Part shown: positions 1 to 5,276 of the stretch, piece after piece | Layout: each line of letters begins with the position of its first letter | Numbering within the stretch: the first letter of the stretch is position 1 | DNA from: Bacteroidetes bacterium QH_10_64_37 | GTDB taxonomy: Bacteria; Bacteroidota; Rhodothermia; Rhodothermales; Salinibacteraceae | Length of the DNA: 6,771 nucleotides | Assembly: GCA_003023105.1 (NCBI GenBank) | Contig: PXSZ01000056.1 | Location: forward strand, 1-6,771 | Direction: 5' to 3' | Translations under genes and position numbers: made by a program | Notes under the pieces: model-generated | Told to the model about the DNA's origin: nothing | The model's database searches: none | The model's input: only the letters and a program-made list of their open reading frames with translations

Positions 1-76
1 GCGGGCCCGGGAGGATTCGAACCCCCGACACTCGGCTCCGAAGGCCGATGCTCTATCCAGGCTGAGCTACAGGCCC
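1..76 (-). tRNA. tRNA-Arg (anticodon CCG)
   Basis: Reading the minus strand from 76 to 2 folds as a complete 75-nt cloverleaf. The acceptor stem GGGCCTG pairs with CGGGCCC, including one T-G pair. The D stem is GCTC/GAGC with a GGATA-type loop. The anticodon stem TCGGC/GCCGA encloses the 7-nt loop CTCCGAA, giving anticodon CCG, which reads the arginine codon CGG. The T stem GGGGG/CCTCC (one G-T pair) encloses TTCGAAT. The discriminator base is G at position 2. Position 1 is C, so a CCA end could be encoded, but the window stops there. The gene is transcribed away from the rest of the window, so its 3' flank, where integrative elements usually insert, is not visible. I found no convincing promoter upstream of it (77 onward). 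Confidence 0.95.
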
Positions 77-298
77 GTTTGGAAGTCCTATCCCATACAC
101 GCGGCTTCGTCCCTGGATCCGTGAAACGGCCGGGATCTTCCGCTGCAAAGAACGGGAAATTTGTGAAGACGAAGGGGCCTGCGGCGGGCAGAACCCTCCG
201 TCCACCGGCCAGGCGTGCGGAGGAGAACTCAACGCAACAGTATGCGTCAGGATCGCCCCGTCGTCACCGTTCCCGCCCGCACCCAGCCCCGAGGCCCA

Positions 299-754
299 AT
301 GCAGATTCAGCCCGCAGCGCCCCGACACTTCGAGGCCGTCCGCCAACTGCTCGCAGCATCGGATTTGCCCGACGAGGACCTGACCCCCTCGCACCTGGAG
401 CACTTTTTCGTCGCTCAGGACGGGAACACCCTCGTCGGCGTCGTGGGGGCGGAGCTGTACGGCGACGCAGGATTGCTTCGCTCACTGGCCGTTGCCCCGA
501 CCCATCGACGCGACGGCGTGGGCGCTCGCCTCACGGACGCGATTGAGCAGTATGCGCGCCGGATGGGCGCGAGTGCGCTCTACCTGCTGACGACGACGGC
601 AGCGGAATACTTCGAGCGTCGCGGCTACCAGCGAGTCGAGCGCGACGCGGTGCCCAGGCCCATTCAGGCGACGGACGAGGCCGCCCGGCTGTGCCCATCG
701 AGCGCCATCTGCATGCGAAAACGCATCGACACTGCTTCGGAGGAGCGCGCCTGA
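299..754 (+). CDS. arsN2: ArsN2-type GNAT family N-acetyltransferase
   Basis: A 151-residue GNAT-fold acetyltransferase, expected to transfer an acetyl group from acetyl-CoA to a small amine. The C-terminal half is the typical ArsN2 pattern: LLRSLAVAP (residues 59-67), an acetyl-CoA phosphate-binding loop RRDGVG (70-75), LYLLTTTAAEYFERRGY (94-110), and a closing segment with a short acidic/proline region followed by LCPSSAICMRK (131-141). ArsN2 genes are often found in arsenic-resistance operons, but the substrate is not firmly established and no other ars gene is present here. I chose ATG 299 because the GNAT domain begins there (MQIQPAAPRHFEAV), at the family's usual length. In-frame alternatives are GTG 215 and ATG 242; a GGAGGAG at about 219-225 lies too far from ATG 242 to be a good ribosome site. 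GAAATTTG at 156-163 is one base off the Bacteroidota -7 element TANNTTTG, but no matching -33 TTG is seen. The gene ends 57 nt from the stop of the convergent methyltransferase. Family call strong; substrate unknown. Confidence 0.88.
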   Translation: MQIQPAAPRHFEAVRQLLAASDLPDEDLTPSHLEHFFVAQDGNTLVGVVGAELYGDAGLLRSLAVAPTHRRDGVGARLTDAIEQYARRMGASALYLLTTTAAEYFERRGYQRVERDAVPRPIQATDEAARLCPSSAICMRKRIDTASEERA

Positions 755-811
755 CGCTGCGGAGCGAAGCGACTGCGCGGCCCTGGACCCGCACGGCACG
801 TGGTACGGTTC

Positions 812-1423
812 TCACTTCATGGCCGTGCCCACGATGTGAGGCGACACCGGCGGGACGCCGATGGAGAAACGGTCGAACGCCACCGACGAAAAGCCGGCCT
901 GCTGGAGGTGCGTGCCCGTGTCGCGGTCGGGATGACAGCCGTCGGCCACGGCTTTCCAGAGGGGCCGGATGCCTCGCTGAAACCAGCAGAGGGGGGTGTG
1001 CCGCTCGGCCGCAACATGCTCGATGAAGCGGAAGCGCCCGCCAGGTCGCAGAATGCGCCGCAGCTCGGTCAACGCCTCCGCTACATCGGGGACGGAGCAG
1101 AGCACGAGCGTGCTGATCACGGCATCCGCACTCTCGTCCGGCAGGCCGGTGTTCTGCGCCGGATCGGTGCGGAGCGTGGTGTCGAGGTCGCGTCCCGCCA
1201 GCCGCTCCCGGATGTAGCTGTGCATGTGCGGATTCGGCTCCAGGCCGATCCAGCGGAGGCCGTCGGGCAGGTACGGCAGGTTGACGCCTGTGCCCGGCCC
1301 AATTTCGACGACGGTCCCCTCCAGGCCTGCAAAGAGCCGTCGCTTGTGGTCGCCGTAGAGGCGGCGCTGCGCATCGTCGCCCCAGGCGAGGGTGTGGGCG
1401 AAGGCCCGTTGGTAGAGGGACAT
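812..1423 (-). CDS. Class I SAM-dependent methyltransferase, METTL7/TMT1-like
   Basis: A 203-residue soluble Rossmann-fold methyltransferase. Motif I is VVEIGPGTGVN (residues 38-48), the SAM glycine loop. The acidic residue after strand 2 is E62 in GLEPNP. The motif IV region is LPDESADAVISTLVLCSVPD (94-113), followed by the ILRPGGRFRFIEHVAAE block (124-140). The run LVLCSV, LRPGG, EHVAAE, then a W-rich segment and DGCHPDR (161-167), plus an ending PHIVGTAMK, is the pattern of the METTL7/TMT1 thiol S-methyltransferases of animals and their bacterial relatives. This suggests a small thiol or similar acceptor, but that is an inference. It lacks the membrane N-terminus of the animal proteins and is shorter. 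It is not an ArsM arsenite methyltransferase: only three cysteines (109, 146, 163), with no CXXC pair. It starts at ATG 1423 with no clear Shine-Dalgarno sequence and converges on the ArsN2 gene. A phospholipid or quinone methyltransferase is the main alternative. Confidence 0.88.
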   Translation of the reverse strand: MSLYQRAFAHTLAWGDDAQRRLYGDHKRRLFAGLEGTVVEIGPGTGVNLPYLPDGLRWIGLEPNPHMHSYIRERLAGRDLDTTLRTDPAQNTGLPDESADAVISTLVLCSVPDVAEALTELRRILRPGGRFRFIEHVAAERHTPLCWFQRGIRPLWKAVADGCHPDRDTGTHLQQAGFSSVAFDRFSIGVPPVSPHIVGTAMK

Positions 1424-1500
1424 GAACGATCAAAGAAGCAGGCGTCAGCAAACCAAAGACGTGGGACCCTCCTCAAGGGACAGAGGCATCTCCCGAATGT

Positions 1501-1522
1501 CGGCGGTCGGCGGACCGCCGTC
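1501..1522. repeat. Intergenic palindromic element, copy 1 (GACCGCCGTC core)
   Basis: CGGCGGTC (1501-1508) pairs perfectly with GACCGCCG (1513-1520) around a GGCG loop, an 8-bp GC-only-but-one stem. Bases 1513-1522 are GACCGCCGTC, the complement of the GACGGCGGTC core found in the next two spacers. The 15-mer at 1508-1522 is identical to the one at 3475-3489. There is no T-rich tract on either side, so it is not a classical intrinsic terminator. It lies about 140 nt downstream of the ctp stop. Confidence 0.65.
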
Positions 1523-1618
1523 GCTGCCGAAAGTCATTCAGTCTGGAATATCGTCATCCGTCCCCAGATCTACTGCGCTGCGAACGCTCAATTCGTACTT
1601 TTTTCCCTGCTGTCGAGA

Positions 1619-1633
1619 AAAGAGGATCTCTTT
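1619..1633 (-). terminator. Possible weak terminator of the S41 protease gene
   Basis: AAAGAG (1619-1624) and CTCTTT (1628-1633) form a perfect 6-bp stem with a 3-nt loop, 28 nt downstream of the protease stop codon. On the minus strand the stem is followed by T and TCTC, only a short pyrimidine tract. The stem is A/T-rich and modest, so this is a tentative call based on position. Confidence 0.3.
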
Positions 1634-1660
1634 CGCCTCTCGCCCCTCGCCTTTCGATCT

Positions 1661-3322
1661 TCACCGCTCGCCCGTCGGCGTCAAGAGTCGGTCGTACCGA
1701 CCCGAATTTTGGAGCAGATCGGTCGCCGCCGTGACTTGCTCGTCTACAGGCAGCAGCGCCGCTGTCTGACGGGTGGCACTGACGTAGCGGGCCAGAATCT
1801 CGCGCTCCAGGTGCTGTTTGAGGGCCGACGCGTGACGGTCGAACGCCGCCGTCTTGGCCTCCTTCAGCGCCGTCGCCAGCGCCGTCGTCTCATCCTGTGC
1901 TCCCTCGTAGCCATTGGCTTCAATCTGCGCCTGAAGCGAGTCGAGGGACCGCTCCGCCCAGGTGGGATACGGGAATCCTTCTTGATCAAGCCAGTCGCGA
2001 AACGCCGTCAGGTCCGCGTCGGTGACCGAGAAGTCGGCGGCCAGCGTGTCGTGGGTCGCGGCGTAGTGGTTGGCATAGCGGAAGAAGGCAGCCCGCCGCG
2101 TCAGGGCCTTCTCCAGCGCGCTCGGCGTGGGGGCCGGCACGCGCACGTCCGGCCGAATGCCGTTTCCGTCCCGCACCGTGCGCCCGGCTGCTGTTTTGTG
2201 GGTGCGCCCCGGCGACGACGCCGCGCTGCTGTCCCGCGCTGCAGCCTCCAGCGACTGAATGGTGCGGCCGCTCGGGGTGTAGTACTGCGCCGTCGTGAGC
2301 TTCAGGGCCGTGTTGTGGGGAAGCGATCGGATGTTCTGTACGAGGCCCTTCCCGTAGCTCGTCGTCCCCATTACCACGCCCCGGTCGAGATCCTGGACTG
2401 CCCCCGCCACAATCTCGCTCGCCGAGGCACTCTGGCCGTTTACGAGAACCACGATCGGCACGTCGGGGAGTAGAGGGACTCGATCGCTCCGGTGGGCATT
2501 TTCGACGCTATCCTGGCGCCCGCGAATCGAAACGACGACGGCCCCCTGCGACACAAACAACTCCGTGACCCCCACGGCGGCCCGGAGCAGCCCGCCCGGA
2601 TTGTCACGCAGATCGAGCACGACGCCCTGGAGAGGATCCGTCTTCTGAAGCTCGTTCAGGGCCGACTCCACGGCACCGGGCGCATCGCGGGTAAAGCGCT
2701 CCAGCTTCACGTATCCGAACCGGTCTTCTGGCCCAATTCGCCCCCGGTACGTCACGGCCGGAAGCTCCACCTGCTCGCGCGTGAGGGTAAATGTGAGCGG
2801 CGCTGGCGTGCCCTCCCGCTCCACGGTGATGGGAACGGTCGTGCCGGGTTCGCCGCGGAGGAGCGTCTCCACGTCCTCAAGCGAAAGATTGGTCGTCGGC
2901 TGTTCCGCCACCTCGATGATTACATCGCCGGTCCGCACCCCCTGCTCGTAGCCACTGGCCCCCGCCACGGGCGACACCACCGTGATCTCGCCCCCGCGGC
3001 GGCCCACCTTGAGCCCCACGCCCCCGTACTGCCCCTCGGTAATGATGTCGAGCCGCGCGTTCTCCGACTCGTCGATGAAGGAGGTATAGGGATCGAGCTC
3101 GCCGAGCATCGCGTCGACCCCCACCCGCATGAGGTGACCTGGATCCACCGGCTCCACGTAGCCGGTCACCACCTTCTCGTAGACCGACCCAAAGATGCGA
3201 AGATTTTTCCGCAGTTCGAACAGGTCGTCGTCCGGCATCGCGAACCCGACGATCACGCCGATCCCCATCGACGCCGCGAGAGCGAGGCCCAGGAGCGACG
3301 TTTTTGCGCGTGTGATGTGCAT
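1661..3322 (-). CDS. S41 family C-terminal processing peptidase with PDZ domain
   Basis: A 553-residue serine protease of the CtpA/Prc type, which cuts envelope proteins near their C-termini using a Ser-Lys dyad. Residues 9-28 form one hydrophobic segment: a signal anchor, or a signal peptide cleaved near A28. So the enzyme should act outside the cytoplasmic membrane. Next comes the N-terminal helical domain ending in ELDPYTSFID (75-84), then a PDZ domain (about 93-182) with EGQYGGVGLKV and a GD ligand-loop region, then the protease core with VVLDLRDNPGGLL (234-246). In NGQSASASEI (295-304) the nucleophile is S300; K325 in SYGKG and Q329 sit at the family's usual +25 and +29. The tail from about 395 to 553 is a helical, charged extension typical of long Bacteroidota members. 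Start ATG 3322 has a strong GGAGGAG with good spacing and begins just before the signal segment; the frame stays open further upstream, to 3505, but without family features. It lies downstream of tatC, 204 bp away. Confidence 0.95.
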   Translation of the reverse strand: MHITRAKTSLLGLALAASMGIGVIVGFAMPDDDLFELRKNLRIFGSVYEKVVTGYVEPVDPGHLMRVGVDAMLGELDPYTSFIDESENARLDIITEGQYGGVGLKVGRRGGEITVVSPVAGASGYEQGVRTGDVIIEVAEQPTTNLSLEDVETLLRGEPGTTVPITVEREGTPAPLTFTLTREQVELPAVTYRGRIGPEDRFGYVKLERFTRDAPGAVESALNELQKTDPLQGVVLDLRDNPGGLLRAAVGVTELFVSQGAVVVSIRGRQDSVENAHRSDRVPLLPDVPIVVLVNGQSASASEIVAGAVQDLDRGVVMGTTSYGKGLVQNIRSLPHNTALKLTTAQYYTPSGRTIQSLEAAARDSSAASSPGRTHKTAAGRTVRDGNGIRPDVRVPAPTPSALEKALTRRAAFFRYANHYAATHDTLAADFSVTDADLTAFRDWLDQEGFPYPTWAERSLDSLQAQIEANGYEGAQDETTALATALKEAKTAAFDRHASALKQHLEREILARYVSATRQTAALLPVDEQVTAATDLLQNSGRYDRLLTPTGER

Positions 3323-3334
3323 AACTCCTCCAGT
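3323..3334 (-). promoter_or_regulatory. Strong Shine-Dalgarno of the S41 protease gene
   Basis: The minus strand reads CTGGAGGAGTT directly before ATG 3322, with GGAGG four bases from the start codon. It fixes the start and stands out because the other genes in the window have no comparable site. Confidence 0.7.
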
Positions 3335-3453
3335 CGGTGCAGGTGCGATGAGGAGATTCTCGAAGGACGCCTGTAGCTTCCCACGTCCGACCTCTTGTCT
3401 ATCCAATCCAAGGGCGGGGTACGGCCATGTCGCCGTGACGGCCGACTGCGGAC

Positions 3454-3489
3454 ACCGACGGCGGTCGGTACAGGCGGCGGACCGCCGTC
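3454..3489. repeat. Intergenic palindromic element, copy 2 (paired GACGGCGGTC cores)
   Basis: GACGGCGGTC at 3457-3466 and its exact complement GACCGCCGTC at 3480-3489 form a perfect 10-bp inverted repeat with a 13-nt spacer. Each arm also makes its own small hairpin: ACCGAC-GGCG-GTCGGT at 3454-3469, and GGCGG-CGGA-CCGCC at 3473-3486. The large and small folds exclude each other. The element begins 37 nt downstream of the tatC stop. No T-run follows, so it could be a terminator of unusual form, an RNA-end stabiliser, a protein site, or a dispersed repeat. Confidence 0.7.
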
Positions 3490-3526
3490 TCGCCGAAATC
3501 AACACATCGGTCGCAAGGTAAGCTAT

Positions 3527-4387
3527 CTACTCCTCCGCCATCCCAAGCTCTTGCGCCCGCCTTCGCGCGACCCACTTGGCGACGTAGATCGACAGCTCGT
3601 ACAAACCCAGCAGCGGCAACGCCACGATAATCTGCGAAATGGGGTCCGGCGGGGTCAGGAATGCCGCCACGCCGAGCACCACAAGGAGGGCGTACTTGCG
3701 GTAGGTCCGCATCACGTCGGGCGTCAGGATGCCCACCTTCGCCAGGAAATACACCACCACCGGCAGCTCAAAGAGCAGCCCCGTGCCCACGGCCCAGAAG
3801 GCCACCATGCTGAAGTACGTCATGATGTCGAAGTGGTTTTCGATCTGGGGCGATAGGGTATACTGGGCAAAAAACTGAAGGGCCAGCGGGGTGAGGATGA
3901 GGTAGCCAAACGCCACCCCGAGCAGAAAGAAGAAGGTGGCGAAGACCGCCGAGAAGCGCATTCCCTTTTTTTCCTTCGGATAGAGGGCCGGCTCAATGAA
4001 CCGCCACATGTAAAAGACCATGATCGGCGAGCCGGCGACGAGGCCCACGACGATGATGGTGCCGATGTCCGCAAAGAACTGGCCGGTAATCGTCCGGTTG
4101 AGCAGCTCCAGACTCTTCGGCTCCAGGCCCAGCAATCCGTACATGAAGAAGTCCGGACGCGTGGGCCCAATGAGGACACGGTCCACGATCCACTCGCTAA
4201 AAAACGAGCACACAATAATGGCGACGAGCACCCCGACGCCGCTCTTGATCAGGGTCCACCGGAGCTCTTCGAGGTGGTCCAGGAAAGGCATGACGCCCTG
4301 TTCGTCGGAAGGCGTCTTGCCACTCGGGACGCCGTCGCCCTGCACCCCGGCGGGAGTGTCTGTCTGTGAGGATGGAACCTTTGGCAT
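3527..4387 (-). CDS. tatC: Sec-independent (Tat) protein translocase subunit TatC
   Basis: A 286-residue polytopic membrane protein, the core receptor of the twin-arginine translocase that recognises RR signal peptides and, with TatA-type partners, exports folded proteins. Residues 1-32 form a polar cytoplasmic extension rich in P, T and S. Next comes MPFLDHLEELRWTLIK (33-48), where E41 and R43 match E15 and R17 of E. coli TatC, key for signal-peptide binding. About six membrane spans follow, roughly 46-63, 105-127, 146-170, 190-215, 231-246 and 250-270. The FIEPALYPKEKK motif (130-141) carries E139, matching E. coli E103. FELP (206-209) and LTPPDPISQIIVALPL (244-259) are also family signatures. 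The first periplasmic loop (about 64-104) is longer than in E. coli, as in Bacteroidota. No tatA/tatB gene is in the window. ATG 4387 has no Shine-Dalgarno; ATG 4291 (MPFLDHLEEL) is the alternative start and would remove the extension. Confidence 0.96.
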   Translation of the reverse strand: MPKVPSSQTDTPAGVQGDGVPSGKTPSDEQGVMPFLDHLEELRWTLIKSGVGVLVAIIVCSFFSEWIVDRVLIGPTRPDFFMYGLLGLEPKSLELLNRTITGQFFADIGTIIVVGLVAGSPIMVFYMWRFIEPALYPKEKKGMRFSAVFATFFFLLGVAFGYLILTPLALQFFAQYTLSPQIENHFDIMTYFSMVAFWAVGTGLLFELPVVVYFLAKVGILTPDVMRTYRKYALLVVLGVAAFLTPPDPISQIIVALPLLGLYELSIYVAKWVARRRAQELGMAEE

Positions 4388-4391
4388 ACAA

Positions 4392-4436
4392 CTACGACTG
4401 TAATGCGGTGGGACGAAATCGACCGCCTCCTGCCAT
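4392..4436 (-). promoter_or_regulatory. Possible 14-codon leader ORF before tatC
   Basis: On the minus strand ATG 4436 opens a short frame, MAGGGRFRPTALQS, ending at TAG 4394-4392, just 4 nt before the tatC ATG. It follows a purine-rich stretch (4450-4438) containing GGAG seven bases from the ATG, whereas tatC itself has no ribosome site. Ribosomes finishing this frame could restart at tatC. The peptide resembles nothing I recognise, and a frame this short can occur by chance. Confidence 0.3.
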
Positions 4437-4474
4437 ACTCCTTCTCCCCCCAACACCTAACGCTCAATGCCCAA

Positions 4475-4524
4475 TCTCGACGGCGGTCGAGACCGACGGT
4501 AGTCGAGCCCCGATCACTATCGGG
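4475..4524. repeat. Cluster of three small hairpins, including palindromic element copy 3
   Basis: Three consecutive perfect hairpins lie within 50 bases: TCTCGAC-GGCG-GTCGAGA (4475-4492, 7 bp), CGAC-GGTA-GTCG (4494-4505, 4 bp) and CCCGAT-CACT-ATCGGG (4509-4524, 6 bp). All have 4-nt loops. The first contains the GACGGCGGTC core (4479-4488) shared with the two spacers to the left. They lie 45-95 nt downstream of the phosphoribosyltransferase stop and upstream of tatC, so the third could help end transcription, although no T-run follows it. Confidence 0.6.
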
Positions 4525-4538
4525 ACAGGCTACTCAAC

Positions 4539-4576
4539 GTACAACGCAAACCATACAGTACAACGCAAATCATACA
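4539..4576. repeat. Two tandem 19-bp repeats
   Basis: GTACAACGCAAACCATACA (4539-4557) is followed at once by a second copy (4558-4576) differing at one base (C to T at position 13). The second copy spans the phosphoribosyltransferase stop codon (4570-4572), so the duplication reaches into the last codons of that gene. Confidence 0.85.
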
Positions 4577-5178
4577 CTGTCCGAGCTGCTGCTCGTGCCC
4601 TCCTGGAGGTTGAGGTCGAGCAGCGAATCGACCCACAGCCCTTCGGCCTCGATGCGGGCCTGGCCGCTGCTCCACGTAAAGTTGAACAGCGTCATCAGCC
4701 CCTCGACCGTGAACCCGGCGCCGCGCAGAAGCGTCAGGGCCTCGGAGGCACTCCGGCCGCTATTGATGATGTCGTCGACCAGCACGACCGGCGCGTCGGG
4801 GTCGACGGGCCCCTCCACAAGCCGCCGACGCCCATGTTCTTTCCGCGTCTCTCGCACGAGCCCGCCCTTAAAGCCGTCGCCCTCGCCCACGGAGAGCACA
4901 CTGCAGACGAGAGGATGCGCGCCAAAGCCGTACCCTACGATCTGTTGCGCATTGCGCTCCCGCAGACGCTCGGCGAGCACCGCCCCCACCTCCGTAAACA
5001 ATTCGCCGTCCAGGGTGGGCACGCGCGTGTCCAGGAGCCACCCGATGGGCTGCCCTCGCGGGTCGGTAATCAGCTCGTCCTCGCGGCGCACGAGGGCACG
5101 CTCGTAGAGCCGGCGACCGATCTCGATGAGCTCGGCCCGGGACGAGGAGCTAAACGTACCACAATCCATCGACGGCAT
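4570..5178 (-). CDS. Orotate phosphoribosyltransferase-like (PRTase, type I)
   Basis: A 202-residue type I phosphoribosyltransferase, which attaches ribose-5-phosphate from PRPP to a base. The PRPP-binding motif is VVLVDDIINSGRS (131-143), with the acidic pair D135-D136. Upstream is RETRKEHGRRRLVEG (109-123), matching the flexible catalytic loop of orotate phosphoribosyltransferases (usually RKE-K-HG); K113 and H115 fit the catalytic positions. GWLLDTRV (46-53) resembles the N-terminal substrate region of PyrE-like enzymes often annotated in cyanobacteria and Bacteroidota. So synthesis of OMP for UMP is the best guess, but the loop after DD reads INSG rather than the usual TTG, and the protein may be a PyrE paralogue with another base. 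The N-terminus is short and polar and the C-terminus ends in a low-complexity GTSSSSDSV. Start ATG 5178 is tentative; ATG 5169 is three codons in. No Shine-Dalgarno is seen. No other pyr genes are nearby. Confidence 0.85.
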   Translation of the reverse strand: MPSMDCGTFSSSSRAELIEIGRRLYERALVRREDELITDPRGQPIGWLLDTRVPTLDGELFTEVGAVLAERLRERNAQQIVGYGFGAHPLVCSVLSVGEGDGFKGGLVRETRKEHGRRRLVEGPVDPDAPVVLVDDIINSGRSASEALTLLRGAGFTVEGLMTLFNFTWSSGQARIEAEGLWVDSLLDLNLQEGTSSSSDSV

Positions 5179-5260
5179 GAGGGCACACGAGAACTAAGAG
5201 TGAGCGGAATGAGTGAATGGGGCCGGAATGCTCAGTGCTGGATTGTGAACCGTCGGATAC

Positions 5261-5276
5261 GAGGGTGCGTTCCCTC
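5261..5276 (-). terminator. Possible hairpin at the glyA 3' end
   Basis: GAGGG (5261-5265) and CCCTC (5272-5276) form a 5-bp stem with a 6-nt loop, starting right after the glyA stop codon on the minus strand. The following bases are CGTATCCG, not a T-run, so the terminator call rests mainly on position. Confidence 0.3.

Larger units (their letters stand above)
1424..1660. other. Spacer between ctp stop and methyltransferase start, with hairpins
   Basis: This 237-bp gap has no credible gene. It must hold the 3' end signals of the protease gene and the promoter of the methyltransferase, both on the minus strand. It contains a perfect 8-bp GC hairpin at 1501-1520, a weaker A/T-rich hairpin at 1619-1633, and a run of six T at about 1600 on the plus strand. 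I could not identify a convincing promoter on the minus strand. Confidence 0.6.

Noticed and set aside
812..1423. Arsenite methyltransferase (ArsM), suggested by the ArsN2 neighbour
   Set aside because: It lacks the conserved cysteine set and CXXC pair of ArsM, and its motif layout matches METTL7/TMT1 instead.
531..1451. 306-codon minus-strand open frame over the ArsN2 gene and methyltransferase
   Set aside because: Out of frame with the methyltransferase, whose SAM motifs are intact; composition is arginine- and alanine-rich with no domain.
1597..1606. T-run on the plus strand as an intrinsic terminator
   Set aside because: No GC stem precedes it on the plus strand, and the nearest plus-strand gene ends over 800 bp upstream.
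800..2473. 557-codon plus-strand open frame
   Set aside because: It lies opposite the methyltransferase and the protease C-terminus, both of which have clear family motifs. The translation is arginine-rich with no recognisable domain, the expected result of GC-rich antisense frames.
3323..3505. N-terminal extension of the protease to a start at 3505
   Set aside because: The strong Shine-Dalgarno before ATG 3322 and the signal segment just after it mark the start; the extension looks like translated spacer and includes the palindromic element.
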